Assembly (NCBI RefSeq): GCF_023273895.1
Contig: NZ_CP096883.1
Coordinates: 1,860,001 to 1,924,000, forward strand
Length of the DNA stretch: 64,000 nt
Direction of reading: 5' to 3'
From: Sphingobacterium sp. PCS056
Lineage (GTDB): Bacteria; Bacteroidota; Bacteroidia; Sphingobacteriales; Sphingobacteriaceae
In this document: in pieces, positions 8,699-18,107 of the stretch
Layout: each line of letters begins with the position of its first letter
How positions within the stretch are numbered: the stretch's first letter is position 1
Translations under genes and position numbers: made by a program
The notes under the pieces: model-generated
Told to the model about the DNA's origin: nothing
The model's input: only the letters and a program-made list of their open reading frames with translations
The model's database searches: none

Positions 8699-9872
8699 AA
8701 ATTACTTTTGGTTTTTCTCGAGTTCCCTCGTACAATTCGTATTCTAATAGACGACAATCCAGTTTACCGTTATAAAATTCTACCTTTCTGGAAGCACGTA
8801 ATCCAATTTTCTTTGCAAGATCAGGATTTCCAGTAAAAATATAACCTCTATAACCCTTGCAGTTTTGTTTTAGAAAGTCACCTACACGTTTATATGTTAA
8901 TTCCAGTTGACTATGATTACCAAGGCGTTCACCATATTCTGGGTTAAATATAGCAATTCCTTTTTCTTCTTGCGGTACAGTTGTATCTGCAAAATCACAA
9001 ACTTGAAAATCAATCAGCTGATCTACACCCGCTGTCTTGGCATTCATGATCGCAATATCTACTGCCTGCTGCGAAAGATCCGAAGCTACAATTTTTGGAT
9101 TTGCTTTTTTGTTGACCTGTTCTTTCAGATTTCTTCTCTCTTGAAAAAACACCTCTTCGTCATACCCTATAAAGTGCATAAACGAATAGTTCATGCGGTA
9201 AAGGCCTGGACGACGATTGGTCGCGATCAATGCCGCTTCGATTGCCAAAGTACCTGAACCGCACATTGGATTGACAAAAGACGACTGACCATCCCATTTA
9301 GAAGCTAAAATTGTGCCAGCAGCTAATGCTTCTAGCATCGGTGCTTTTCCGGGATGTTTACGGTAGCCATGCTTTGCTAATGTTTCACCAGATGAATCGA
9401 TGAAAACCTCGGCACGATCATCTTTCCAATACAAATGCACAACAGCTTTATTACTGTCAGAACCTGAGTTAGGACGGATGTCTTTCTTTTCTTTGATACG
9501 ATCTACAATAGCATCCTTAACCTTCAAATTTGCAAATAATGGCGTAGTGATTGTTTCATTATCCACATTCGAAGTCACAGAGAAATATCCATCAAAAGCA
9601 ATCAGTTCTTCCCAAGCGATGTTTTTCAATTCATCGTATAGCTCTTGAGGGTTTGATGCCTTAAATTCTTTGATAGAATATAAGATCTGCGAAGCCGTAC
9701 GCAAGTTTAAATTTAATTTAATCGTTTCATTCAAAGTGTTAAATAATTCTACACCAGTAGAGAATGAACGTTTGATCTCGAAGCCAAGTTCTTCGACTTC
9801 TTGTTGCAAATAAGGAGAAAGTCTCTTATTGCAAGTGATGATGATTTTATTGGGGGTGTTGAAAACTTCCAT
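8691..9872 (-). CDS. THUMP domain class I SAM-dependent RNA methyltransferase (RlmL/YpsC-like)
   Basis: 393 residues. An N-terminal THUMP RNA-binding region (about 50-160) is followed by a Rossmann methyltransferase domain. Motif I is NPMCGSGTLAIEAA (201-214); the catalytic NPPY-type motif appears as NPEYGER (310-316), a common variant in this family. By homology it methylates a guanine N2 of 23S rRNA (the first half of E. coli RlmL, G2445). It is shorter than E. coli RlmKL because the second methyltransferase module is missing, as is normal outside Gammaproteobacteria. A TAACTTTG -7-like element on the minus strand ends 10 nt before the ATG, hinting at a very short leader. Overlaps the downstream HD gene by 8 nt. 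Confidence 0.9.
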   Translation of the reverse strand: MEVFNTPNKIIITCNKRLSPYLQQEVEELGFEIKRSFSTGVELFNTLNETIKLNLNLRTASQILYSIKEFKASNPQELYDELKNIAWEELIAFDGYFSVTSNVDNETITTPLFANLKVKDAIVDRIKEKKDIRPNSGSDSNKAVVHLYWKDDRAEVFIDSSGETLAKHGYRKHPGKAPMLEALAAGTILASKWDGQSSFVNPMCGSGTLAIEAALIATNRRPGLYRMNYSFMHFIGYDEEVFFQERRNLKEQVNKKANPKIVASDLSQQAVDIAIMNAKTAGVDQLIDFQVCDFADTTVPQEEKGIAIFNPEYGERLGNHSQLELTYKRVGDFLKQNCKGYRGYIFTGNPDLAKKIGLRASRKVEFYNGKLDCRLLEYELYEGTREKPKVIYE

Positions 9873-9942
9873 AATATTTGTACAAAGTTAGTTAATCTCT
9901 TACTCAAAAAATGCTTATTTTTACGGTTTAATATTTTTGATT

Positions 9943-10317
9943 ATGGAAATTAGAGGAAAAGTACACGAAATAGGTGCTACGCAACAAGTAACAGAGTCAT
10001 TTAAAAAGCGTGATATAATCGTGGCTTACGCTGAGAATCCGCAGTTTGTTGAATATATTCGCTTTGAAGCTACTCAAGATAGAACATCAATTTTTGATGG
10101 TTTAACAGTAGGTGAAGAAATTGAAGTTTCTTTCAATTTACGTGGTCGTCCTTGGACAAATAAAGAAGGTGTAACAACATACTTCAATTCATTAGTTGCT
10201 TGGAGAGTTACAAAATTGGCCAATACTGCCGCTTCAGCTCCTGCTCCAGGTTATGCTGAAATGCCAGCTCCAGTTGACTTGTCAGGTTCAAATGACGATG
10301 ATGATTTACCTTTCTAG
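9943..10317 (+). CDS. DUF3127 domain-containing protein (putative OB-fold, ssDNA-binding-like)
   Basis: 124 residues from ATG 9943 (a TTG at 9937 would add two residues). The body (about 1-95) is DUF3127, rich in beta-strand: EIRGKVHEIG, FKKRDIIVAYAEN, FNLRGRPW. The tail is Ala/Pro-rich and ends in an acidic tip, DDDDLPF, strikingly like the C-terminal tail of single-stranded DNA-binding proteins that docks repair partners. That resemblance and the domain size suggest an OB-fold nucleic-acid binder; this is inference, as the family has no assigned function. Monocistronic, divergent from the methyltransferase operon, followed by a strong terminator. Confidence 0.85.
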   Translation: MEIRGKVHEIGATQQVTESFKKRDIIVAYAENPQFVEYIRFEATQDRTSIFDGLTVGEEIEVSFNLRGRPWTNKEGVTTYFNSLVAWRVTKLANTAASAPAPGYAEMPAPVDLSGSNDDDDLPF

Positions 10318-10340
10318 TCCTGCGACAATCTAAAATATAA

Positions 10341-10373
10341 AAAAGCTTCAATTGATTCAATTGAAGCTTTTTT
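10341..10373. terminator. Bidirectional terminator between DUF3127 and acyltransferase genes
   Basis: Perfect inverted repeat with 15-bp arms (AAAAGCTTCAATTGA at 10341-10355, complement at 10357-10371) followed by further T on the plus strand and preceded by A-rich sequence, placed between two convergent stop codons. Confidence 0.85.
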
Positions 10374-10374
10374 A

Positions 10375-11367
10375 TTAGCCTGAAACGTATTTACCTAGCG
10401 GTATCTTACGAATACTATAAGTGAGTAGTATACTGATTAAAAGTGTAATAAAAGTCGCTAATGGAATCTTTAAAAACGTTCCAACTGGTAATATCGGATG
10501 TACATAATTTAGTATAAGAATATGACAGAGGTATATACCAAAGCTATATTGGTCGATCCAAATGGCCCATTTAGGAAGTGTCCTACTTTTTGATACGGAT
10601 TTGATAAAAATAAATAAACTAGCTGCTATAAGAACAGTATTAGGTGATAAGTACCCATATAAAAGAGGGCGAAACTCATGCGCATTCAAACTCATTGTAT
10701 AGGTAAAATAGGAAGTACCCCATGCGGTAATGATAAAAATACCCAAAAACCACCATTTCAAGGAACCAAAATCTTTTATGTTCAAATAATAACCTAAAAT
10801 TAAGTATCCCGTGTAGCTAGAGAAAAATGTGAGATCTAATTTAGGCAGATAAGTAGGTAAGTTTTTATTAAAAATAAACAAGGAGACAAACCATAAGATC
10901 AGAAATATTTCCAGTTCTTTTGTTGTTGCATGTTGCACTATTTTTTGAAGAAAAGGAATTGCCAGATAAAGACCTATGATCATGTATAGATACCACAAAT
11001 GTGCATTTGCACCATTTTTAAGTCTATAGACAATCGTTTCAATCAATTCATCTTTCCCTAAATGAATTACATCCGTATTGTAAAAGATGTAAATTATAGT
11101 CCAGAAAATAAATGGATAGCAGAGTTTAAGTAATCTTTTTTTATAAAATTCACTTGTATTTTCCTCCTTTGTCAATAGGAGAGCCCCTGAGAGCATCACA
11201 AAAACAGGGACAGAAAAGCGTGTAAAACTATTGATTAGGTTGGCATATTTCCAATCAAAACCAGCTATATCAGAGCCATTGAGATAACCCGATGAGGCAT
11301 GTATCGCAATAACTGCAATAGTTGCAATAATACGTAGGATGCTGATATAGCTGAGTTTGTGTGGCAT
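10375..11367 (-). CDS. Acyltransferase family 3 membrane protein (OafA/WecH-like)
   Basis: 330 residues, about ten transmembrane helices. Family-3 acyltransferase features are present: the N-terminal SYISILRIIATIAVIAIHASSG with the conserved Arg and His of the first helix, and the positively charged loop after helix 2-3. Such proteins move acyl groups (acetyl, succinyl) onto sugars of surface polysaccharides or small exported compounds. The upstream MFS gene ends only 8 nt before this start on the same strand, so the two form an operon; whether the exporter and acyltransferase act on the same molecule is unknown. Ends in a shared bidirectional terminator. Confidence 0.85.
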   Translation of the reverse strand: MPHKLSYISILRIIATIAVIAIHASSGYLNGSDIAGFDWKYANLINSFTRFSVPVFVMLSGALLLTKEENTSEFYKKRLLKLCYPFIFWTIIYIFYNTDVIHLGKDELIETIVYRLKNGANAHLWYLYMIIGLYLAIPFLQKIVQHATTKELEIFLILWFVSLFIFNKNLPTYLPKLDLTFFSSYTGYLILGYYLNIKDFGSLKWWFLGIFIITAWGTSYFTYTMSLNAHEFRPLLYGYLSPNTVLIAASLFIFIKSVSKSRTLPKWAIWIDQYSFGIYLCHILILNYVHPILPVGTFLKIPLATFITLLISILLTYSIRKIPLGKYVSG

Positions 11368-11375
11368 CTTATCCG

Positions 11376-12545
11376 TTAGTCTGCAATTGGAATACGATTC
11401 TTTTGCACATACTGTACCAAAAATACCAAAGTAAGTAAAGCGCCAATTGTCGCCATACCAACACCTACCAAAGAGGGTGTATTGTAAGCCAGTCCATAGA
11501 CAATCGGAATACCCCCTAAATAGGCACCTAAAGTATTTCCTAAATTAAAGGCAGCCTGACCACCTGCAGCAGCCAATGTTTCTGCTCCTTTAGCAGTTCT
11601 AATTAACATCATCTGCGTTGGAGGACCAATAGTAAAGGAAACTAAGCCAGTAATAAAGGCCATGATATACGCAGACCATTGAAATGGAGAGATAAAAAAA
11701 ACAATGACTAGACATATTGCCATGGAACTAAAACTAGCAATGGCCGCTTTTGTTGGAGAAATGGTATCTGCCAATTTTCCACCTAGAAGATTGCCAAAGA
11801 ACATGCCAATACCAATTAAAACCATTATGAGTGGTACCCGATTCGCTTCAAGTCCAGATACATTGGTAACTAATGGAGCGATATAGCTGATCCAGGCAAA
11901 AAGTCCTCCAGTCCCGATGGAAATAATAGCCATCAGCAACCAAGCCTCACTCTTTTTAAAAAAACTGAGTTGTGCGATGATGTCATTGTGTTTAGAAGAT
12001 TCAATTTTTGGCAACCACAGATATATCATCATAAATGTAAGCAGACCAAGAGCACTGATGACACCATAAGTAATGCGCCATGAGTAATGATGACCGATAT
12101 ATGTTCCGAGCGGTACACCAGCCAAGTTTGCAATGGTCATTCCCGTAAACATGATCGATATAGCTTGAGCCTCTTTTCCTTTTGGAGCTAGTCTTGCAGC
12201 AACCACAGAACCCACACCAAAGAAAGCTCCATGTGGTAATCCCGACATAAACCTAGAGAGTTGAATCGTAAAGTGAGTCGGTGAAATGGCAAATAATCCA
12301 TTAAAAATGAAAAATAGCACCATTAAAAATAGCAATACATTCTTAGGTGGGTATTTTCCTGATAACAATACTAACGTTGGAGCTCCAACAACAACTCCTA
12401 TAGCATACAATGCTATTAAGTGGGCAGCGGTTGGAATGTCGATGCTCAAATCTTTTGCTATATCAGGCAAGATTCCCATCATCGAGAATTCTGTCATTCC
12501 TATAGCAAGACCTCCAAAGGCCAATGCAATAATTCCTTTATTCAT
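11376..12545 (-). CDS. MFS transporter, DHA1 (AraJ-like) efflux type
   Basis: 389 residues with 12 predicted transmembrane helices. N-terminal ALAFGGLAIGMTEFSMMG and the helix 4 region RFMSGLPHGAFFGVGSVVAA match the AraJ/YdhP-like drug or sugar efflux proteins of the major facilitator superfamily; the loop 2-3 motif appears as LSGKYPPKN. Proton-driven efflux across the inner membrane is the expected role; the substrate is unknown. First gene of a two-gene unit with the acyltransferase. Confidence 0.85.
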   Translation of the reverse strand: MNKGIIALAFGGLAIGMTEFSMMGILPDIAKDLSIDIPTAAHLIALYAIGVVVGAPTLVLLSGKYPPKNVLLFLMVLFFIFNGLFAISPTHFTIQLSRFMSGLPHGAFFGVGSVVAARLAPKGKEAQAISIMFTGMTIANLAGVPLGTYIGHHYSWRITYGVISALGLLTFMMIYLWLPKIESSKHNDIIAQLSFFKKSEAWLLMAIISIGTGGLFAWISYIAPLVTNVSGLEANRVPLIMVLIGIGMFFGNLLGGKLADTISPTKAAIASFSSMAICLVIVFFISPFQWSAYIMAFITGLVSFTIGPPTQMMLIRTAKGAETLAAAGGQAAFNLGNTLGAYLGGIPIVYGLAYNTPSLVGVGMATIGALLTLVFLVQYVQKNRIPIAD

Positions 12546-12590
12546 ATTTTTTGCTCAGATAGTGACGAGCGCGTCATTAATGATAGAAAA

Positions 12591-12613
12591 AGCCATTTAA
12601 TGATTAAATGGCT
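12591..12613 (-). terminator. Small hairpin after the fumC-lipoprotein unit
   Basis: Perfect 11-bp arms AGCCATTTAAT (12591-12601) and complement (12603-12613). On the minus strand the right side runs into a T-rich stretch (TTTTTCTATC), fitting an intrinsic terminator 21 nt past the lipoprotein stop. Confidence 0.6.
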
Positions 12614-12633
12614 ATGTCATGTTTAGTTTGTTT

Positions 12634-13164
12634 TTATTGCCAGCGCTTTTGTGGGACACAAATTACGTCTTTTGTTTTCCGTAAAATGATAGGGCGCTGA
12701 TCATATTTATTTTCTAATACCAAAGAGTCCTTTGAATGGAAAGCAACTTTAAATCGGGGTAAATACTGCCCCTGACGGTAGCAGCCCGATAATTTTTGTT
12801 TTCCATTTTCTTTGACATATATACCATCTACGATGACACTGTCACCGCGGACAACGTAGAGGCCTTTAGCATATTCAATCCAAGAACCATTATTGTAACA
12901 ACTATCTGCGATTTGTTTTGTTTTCGAATGAACATACATACGGGCATAGATCGAATCACAAGTGAAACGAAATTCAGTAAGTGTATATTGCAGCATTTTG
13001 TCCTGATGAGGAATACTATCTTGCTTCCATTCTCCTTGCAGATAGCTTGCACCTTCACTCTGCATTTCCGAATTAAACTTACAGCTTCCAAACAGCAAAA
13101 GCATACCTATTGTAACGAATAGGTATGCTTTTATATCTTTAAATTTAGTTAGATAGGACATCAT
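12634..13164 (-). CDS. Small lipoprotein of unknown function, downstream of fumC
   Basis: 176 residues. The N-terminus is a lipoprotein signal (hydrophobic AYLFVTIGMLLLFGSC with the lipobox cysteine at about residue 28), so the mature protein is membrane-anchored. The mature part is beta-rich with a few Cys residues and no recognised domain; text like LQGEWKQDS and YVVRGDSVIVDG suggests a small lipocalin-like or META-like barrel, but this is only an impression. The start codon is 4 nt after the fumC stop, so it is translated from the same message. Unusually, the signal-peptide codons form a perfect terminator-like hairpin (13097-13132). Confidence 0.75.
   Translation of the reverse strand: MMSYLTKFKDIKAYLFVTIGMLLLFGSCKFNSEMQSEGASYLQGEWKQDSIPHQDKMLQYTLTEFRFTCDSIYARMYVHSKTKQIADSCYNNGSWIEYAKGLYVVRGDSVIVDGIYVKENGKQKLSGCYRQGQYLPRFKVAFHSKDSLVLENKYDQRPIILRKTKDVICVPQKRWQ
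13097..13132 (-). terminator. Terminator-like hairpin inside the lipoprotein leader, just after fumC
   Basis: Perfect 15-bp inverted repeat: AAAAGCATACCTATT (13097-13111) and its complement (13118-13132) with a 6-nt loop. On the minus strand it begins 36 nt after the fumC stop and ends in TTTTGCTGTTT. It encodes residues 11-23 of the lipoprotein signal peptide, so it cannot be a simple operon end; it may act as an attenuator. Confidence 0.55.
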
Positions 13165-13168
13165 AAGC

Positions 13169-14566
13169 TTATTTTAAGCTCCCGACCATATCTTCAGGTT
13201 TTACCCACTCATCAAATTCAGCAGCAGTTACATAACCCAATGCGATGGCTGTTTCTTTTAATGTCGAATTATTTTTATGTGCGGTCTGAGCAATCTCTGC
13301 AGACTTATAATAGCCAATTTTAGTATTTAAAGCCGTTACCAACATTAAAGAGTTATCTACTAATTCTTTAATACGAGCGTAGTTTGGTTCGATACCGCTA
13401 GCACAGTGCTCTTCAAATGATATACATGCATCACCGATTAAGCGAGCAGATTGTAAAAAGTTAGCAGCCATCAATGGTTTGAAAACATTCAGTTCATAAT
13501 GACCCTGAGTACCACCTATTGTGATCGCAACATCATTGCCCATTACTTGTGCAGCAACCATAGTTAAAGCCTCACACTGAGTTGGATTTACTTTTCCAGG
13601 CATGATAGAAGAACCCGGTTCATTTTCAGGGATGATGATCTCACCAATACCCGAGCGTGGACCAGAAGCCAACATGCGGATATCATTAGCAATTTTATTT
13701 AAGGAAACAGCTAATTGTTTCAATGCGCCATGAGATTCAATGATGGCATCATGAGCAGCTAAAGCTTCAAATTTATTCTCAGCCGTAATGAAAGGATGGC
13801 CTGTAAATTGTGCAATATATTTCGCTACTAGTACATCATATCCAGCAGGCGTGTTTAATCCAGTGCCAACTGCAGTACCACCCAAAGCCAATTCAGATAA
13901 ATGCGCTAACGTATTTTTAACAGCTTTAATACCGTAGCTCAATTGAGCAACATAGCCTGATAATTCTTGACCTAATGTCAAAGGGGTAGCATCCATTAAG
14001 TGCGTACGGCCAATTTTGACAACTTTCATAAACTCAGCAGATTTCTTTGCTAAGGTATCACGAAGTTTTTCAACACCTGGTATGGTCACCTCAACTACAG
14101 CTTTATAGGCTGCGATGTGCATACCAGTAGGATAAGTATCATTTGAAGATTGTGATTTATTTACATCATCATTCGCTTTTAAAACAGGCTCACCTTCTCC
14201 AATTTTGAATCCAGCTAATACCTGAGCACGATTTGCAATGACTTCATTTAAATTCATGTTCGATTGCGTACCCGAACCTGTTTGCCAGATTACCAATGGA
14301 AATTGATCATCCAATTGACCAGCTAAGATCTCATCACAAACAGCTGCGATAGCATCACGTTTCTCAATAGGTAATACACCTAATTCAGCATTAGCATAAG
14401 CTGCAGCTTTTTTTAAGTAAGCAAAACCTTCGATAATTTCATGAGGCATAGATGCTGCAGGACCGATTTTGAAGTTGTTGCGTGAACGTTCTGTTTGAGC
14501 TCCCCAGTATTTATCTGCTGGAACTTGAACTTCACCCATGGTATCTTTTTCTATTCTAAATGACAT
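13169..14566 (-). CDS. fumC: Class II fumarate hydratase
   Basis: Interconverts fumarate and L-malate in the TCA cycle, cytoplasmic homotetramer, no iron-sulfur cluster. 465 residues, the usual length. The superfamily signature [11 protein letters not shown] is at 318-328 with the catalytic serine; other landmarks are [18 protein letters not shown] (about 97-114), [13 protein letters not shown] and [10 protein letters not shown] with the catalytic His. C-terminal region intact. It starts a two-gene unit with the lipoprotein gene, whose start is 4 nt after the fumC stop. Confidence 0.97.
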   Translation of the reverse strand: MSFRIEKDTMGEVQVPADKYWGAQTERSRNNFKIGPAASMPHEIIEGFAYLKKAAAYANAELGVLPIEKRDAIAAVCDEILAGQLDDQFPLVIWQTGSGTQSNMNLNEVIANRAQVLAGFKIGEGEPVLKANDDVNKSQSSNDTYPTGMHIAAYKAVVEVTIPGVEKLRDTLAKKSAEFMKVVKIGRTHLMDATPLTLGQELSGYVAQLSYGIKAVKNTLAHLSELALGGTAVGTGLNTPAGYDVLVAKYIAQFTGHPFITAENKFEALAAHDAIIESHGALKQLAVSLNKIANDIRMLASGPRSGIGEIIIPENEPGSSIMPGKVNPTQCEALTMVAAQVMGNDVAITIGGTQGHYELNVFKPLMAANFLQSARLIGDACISFEEHCASGIEPNYARIKELVDNSLMLVTALNTKIGYYKSAEIAQTAHKNNSTLKETAIALGYVTAAEFDEWVKPEDMVGSLK

Positions 14567-14673
14567 AGCGTTTGATTTTTTTGATGTAACAAAGTTAAGT
14601 AAAAATATAGAGAACAGCCATTCAAAGAGTTCATCTTAATTGAATTTGAATGTCATAATTTCTTCAAATCTCC

Positions 14674-15243
14674 CTAACCATTCAATCGTTTTGTTAATTG
14701 TTCATTGATATGGTGAAAAATTTGAATGGGTTTTAAAGTGCGCCAAGGAAGATCATTAAGATGTACGCCGAAATTGATATAATAGTCGATGTTATTTTGC
14801 ATAAATTCCGTAACAACATGCTGTCTAAAATTGACAGCAGCTATCCAGCCATCCTCAATATCCTGAAACCACTCTTCATAATAAGTGTCATCAGAAGCAT
14901 GGAAATTAAGTAGATTTTCACCTATCAATATAAAATGATTGATTCCCTCGGCGATCATTAAATCAATCAATTCACGTTTCAAGATCATGATATCGTTGTC
15001 AATTGCATCATTCCATTCGCCGATAAGCTCGATGATACCATACTGCTTCTCATAGTCCACAAATAGTACTTTTAAATACAGCGTATGTGAACCAAAATCA
15101 TCCCATTGGGGATGTAAAAGGAAATTATAAATCTGTTTATCGTATTCAAATTCATTATATATTGTTCCATAAAAAGGAGATTGTTCATCTTCCGATGCAA
15201 TATAATCATGTCTCCAATTGTAAAAAGGTTCAATTTCGTGCAT
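14674..15243 (-). CDS. Conserved hypothetical acidic cytoplasmic protein
   Basis: 189 residues, no signal peptide or membrane segment, clearly acidic and rich in aromatic residues (Trp, Tyr, Phe). No known domain or catalytic motif is recognised. It starts HEIEPFYNWRHDYIASED, and has a central segment predicted as alternating strands and helices. It sits 107 nt downstream of the fumC start region boundary on the same strand but upstream of fumC in transcription, and is divergent from the CtpA-type protease gene. Codon use is like its neighbours. Function unknown. Confidence 0.65.
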   Translation of the reverse strand: MHEIEPFYNWRHDYIASEDEQSPFYGTIYNEFEYDKQIYNFLLHPQWDDFGSHTLYLKVLFVDYEKQYGIIELIGEWNDAIDNDIMILKRELIDLMIAEGINHFILIGENLLNFHASDDTYYEEWFQDIEDGWIAAVNFRQHVVTEFMQNNIDYYINFGVHLNDLPWRTLKPIQIFHHINEQLTKRLNG

Positions 15244-15345
15244 TTTGGCAGATTATTTGATTGTTACAAAGACAAAGTTGAGAAAACTTTCAGATATTAA
15301 CCACTTTTAATAACTTTTGTTTTAACATAAAAATCACGTCATTTA

Positions 15346-15379
15346 TTGTGGTATTAATGAATAAAACTTAGTATTTTTG
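15346..15379 (+). promoter_or_regulatory. Candidate Bacteroidota sigma-A promoter of the S41 peptidase gene
   Basis: TTG at 15346-15348 and TATTTTTG at 15372-15379 match the TTG-N(17-23)-TAnnTTTG promoter of Bacteroidota with a 23-nt spacer; the ATG follows 14 nt later. Confidence 0.45.
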
Positions 15380-15393
15380 AAGCATCTTTTCAT

Positions 15394-16995
15394 ATGCAAG
15401 GAAGTATAAAACGGAATATTTTTGTAGCAGCAACATACGCAGGAGTTTTACTCGTGGGTCTATTGCTTGGGCAGAAATATGCCGATGAACAAGGTAATAA
15501 ACAATCGACTTCTATTCTAGCCGGTGGATTAACTGGAAATTCTGAGAAAGTTCAATATTTAGTTAACTTAATTTCAGATAATTATGTGGATAAGGTGAGC
15601 CTAGATACCATTCAAGATGAAGCCATTCAACATATCATCACCCGATTAGATCCGTTTTCTACATATCTTAAACCCAACGAACGTTTAGCGCAAGCAGAAG
15701 CCCTTGAAGGAACCTTTGATGGTATTGGTGTTGAATATTTTAATCTCAACGATACACTGCTAGTTGTGGGTATGATCGCTGGTGGTCCAGCAGAAAAATC
15801 AGGAATGAAAATTGGCGATCGTTTAATTAAAATAGCCAATCGAAATATTGCCGGTGTTCGTGTTACCGAGCACGTGGTCGATAAATTAATTCGTGGTAAG
15901 AAGGGTTCTACCGTTGATATCATGATCAAACGTAATGATGAAATTCTAACTACACCTTTAAAAGTTGTACGTGATCAAGTATCCGTAAGTACATTAGATG
16001 CCTCCTACATGATAGCACCTAAAATTGCTTATGTAAAAATCCGACGCTTTGGGCATCAGACTTCCGAAGATTTTAAAATTAAATTGCGTGACCTGAAAAA
16101 AAGTGGCGCCCAAGATCTGATTTTAGACCTTAGAGGTAATGGTGGTGGTTATGTACATACCGCCATTGAAATGGCCAGCATGTTTTTCAAAGAGAAACGC
16201 CTGTTGATGTATACTGAAGGAGCAAACGAGTTACGTCGTGACTACTTCTCTACCGAGCCGGGCAACTTTAGTGACGGTCGTATTGTTGTTCTTATTAATG
16301 AAGAAACAGCCTCGGCAAGTGAAATTGTGACCGGAGCTCTACAGGATTTGGATAGAGGTACCGTAGTCGGTCGCAGATCTTATGGAAAAGGATTGGTTCA
16401 AGAGCAGTTTGACTTTGCAGATGGATCTGCAGTCAACCTGACTGTTGCTCGCTATTACACGCCATTAGGACGGTGTATTCAAAGAAAGTATACTCGGGCA
16501 AATTATGATCAGTCTAAATATATGACCACATTTGATCTTTGGACATTGGATACAGAGTATAATACACATGAAATGTATACCACTAGCAAAGGCAAAATGT
16601 TATTTGGAGGAGGAGGTATACAGCCTGATATTGTAATCCCTATAGACTCCAATGAAATAAGTGCCAAGTATAGAGAGATTTATCATTCCAATAGTATACA
16701 AGAGTTTGTCTATGATCGTTTTACAAAGAAATTGCCAGCATACTCAATAGAAAATTTCTTAAGTGGTTATAATTTACCAGATCAAGAATTTAATGATTTT
16801 ATTTCCTTTTTATCTAGAAAAGGTATTGCGGTCAATAAGTTAGAGGCAGATCGCCTTCATCAGATCATTCAGTCTGACATCGAAGCTTTGGTCGGGCGGT
16901 ATTATTTTGGTAGAGAAGCTTATTTTAAGATCAAGAACAGGAAAGATCAATTTGTTGCAAGTGCCTTACGTGCATTAGGTATTCAGATCAGCTAG
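15394..16995 (+). CDS. S41 family C-terminal processing peptidase (CtpA/Prc type)
   Basis: 533 residues. N-terminal signal/anchor helix (about 8-27, FVAATYAGVLLVGLLLG) places it in the periplasm. A PDZ domain (about 105-185: GIGVEYFNLNDTL, GPAEKSGMKIGD) recognises substrate C-termini. The S41 protease core carries the catalytic serine in NEETASASEIV (about 309) and the lysine in GRRSYGKGLVQ (about 334), a Ser-Lys dyad. A C-terminal helical extension (about 410-533) is typical of Bacteroidota members. Expected role is processing or turnover of envelope proteins. Its stop codon overlaps by 4 nt the stop of the convergent EEP gene. Confidence 0.92.
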   Translation: MQGSIKRNIFVAATYAGVLLVGLLLGQKYADEQGNKQSTSILAGGLTGNSEKVQYLVNLISDNYVDKVSLDTIQDEAIQHIITRLDPFSTYLKPNERLAQAEALEGTFDGIGVEYFNLNDTLLVVGMIAGGPAEKSGMKIGDRLIKIANRNIAGVRVTEHVVDKLIRGKKGSTVDIMIKRNDEILTTPLKVVRDQVSVSTLDASYMIAPKIAYVKIRRFGHQTSEDFKIKLRDLKKSGAQDLILDLRGNGGGYVHTAIEMASMFFKEKRLLMYTEGANELRRDYFSTEPGNFSDGRIVVLINEETASASEIVTGALQDLDRGTVVGRRSYGKGLVQEQFDFADGSAVNLTVARYYTPLGRCIQRKYTRANYDQSKYMTTFDLWTLDTEYNTHEMYTTSKGKMLFGGGGIQPDIVIPIDSNEISAKYREIYHSNSIQEFVYDRFTKKLPAYSIENFLSGYNLPDQEFNDFISFLSRKGIAVNKLEADRLHQIIQSDIEALVGRYYFGREAYFKIKNRKDQFVASALRALGIQIS

Positions 16996-18107
16996 TTTTT
17001 CAATTTTAGATCACTCCAGATCGGATAGTGATCAGATAGCTTTCTTTTGACCACGTGATAATTTAATACCTCAAATGCAGGGCTGGCAAAAATATAATCA
17101 ATCTGAAAGATCGGCAACATTTCATAATGTGTGACTCCCCAGCCGGCACCTTTTTCTTTAAAGGCATTATGAAGACCTTTGCTCACTAGATTTACAGAAT
17201 AACTCATTGGTGTATCATTAAAATCTCCCATCACGATGTACGGAGAAGTACAGGCGTTCATATGTCTTTTTAAAGAACTAGCTTGCTCACTTCTGAATTC
17301 AAAAGCATTTTTTAGCTTTCTGCCCAAACGTCTTGAAGCTTGATTGTGGGTTTCATTTTTACTTGATGGATTTTGAATAAATTCTTTATCTTCATTTTGA
17401 AGCGCAAATGATCTGAGATGAACATTGTATACGCGAATTGTACTGTCATTTTTCTTAATATCAGCATAAGAAATTCGATTGATACCATAGTCATTGTCTA
17501 AAATATTTCCTGAATTCACAATCGGATATTTCGAAAAAATAGTCATACCATAAGCCTCATAATCATTCTTAGAACTTTCAGCAAAATAATGATAGTCATA
17601 CCCCAGTTTGATTTTAAATTCATTGGAGATGACGTATTTTCCTTTTATTTTACTGTAATATTCCTGAAAACATACGATGTCAGGTTTGATACTATCCAAT
17701 ATTGTCAAGGCATCATTTTTAAAGTTTTTCTTAGCATCGTGTATATCCTTAAAAAGATGAGCATTGAAACTTAAAACACGAATATAATCTGTTGTTTTTG
17801 CAGTAATTGGAGCGGTGGACCTGGGGTTCCAATGTTTGGTTAATAAAGGCCATCCGATTAGGATGGTCAGCAAAGAAAAGATTAGCATTTTTGGCTTTCG
17901 TAATAACCAATAAGCAATAAAACCGATGTTTATAAGGAGAATAGGCAGGTATCCTAGACCAAAAAAAGCAATTGGCCAAAATGTTTTAGGATTGATGAAA
18001 GCGGCTGAATAACTAATCAATAAGGCAACAATGGCAAGAATGTTGAAAATGAAAACCGTCCTGCTCAAATAACCCAATCTTTTTTTTACGAGTGCCCGCC
18101 TAGCCAT
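16992..18107 (-). CDS. Membrane-anchored endonuclease/exonuclease/phosphatase family protein
   Basis: 371 residues. Three hydrophobic helices at the N-terminus (about 14-38, 41-64, 70-88) anchor a C-terminal EEP domain (about 105-371). The catalytic motifs are intact: VLSFNAHLF, CFQEYYS (metal Glu), YNVHLRSF, MGDFNDTP, IDYIFASP and SDHYPIW. It is the last gene of the operon mutL-rhomboid-pseudorhomboid-EEP; its start overlaps the end of the pseudorhomboid gene by 8 nt. The enzymatic substrate is unknown. The 4-nt overlap of stop codons with the convergent protease gene leaves no room for an intergenic terminator. Confidence 0.88.
   Translation of the reverse strand: MARRALVKKRLGYLSRTVFIFNILAIVALLISYSAAFINPKTFWPIAFFGLGYLPILLINIGFIAYWLLRKPKMLIFSLLTILIGWPLLTKHWNPRSTAPITAKTTDYIRVLSFNAHLFKDIHDAKKNFKNDALTILDSIKPDIVCFQEYYSKIKGKYVISNEFKIKLGYDYHYFAESSKNDYEAYGMTIFSKYPIVNSGNILDNDYGINRISYADIKKNDSTIRVYNVHLRSFALQNEDKEFIQNPSSKNETHNQASRRLGRKLKNAFEFRSEQASSLKRHMNACTSPYIVMGDFNDTPMSYSVNLVSKGLHNAFKEKGAGWGVTHYEMLPIFQIDYIFASPAFEVLNYHVVKRKLSDHYPIWSDLKLKN

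Noticed and set aside
12828..13122. Overlapping frames on both strands inside the fumC-linked lipoprotein
   Set aside because: The lipoprotein frame has lipobox, start spacing and terminator context; the others are shadows.
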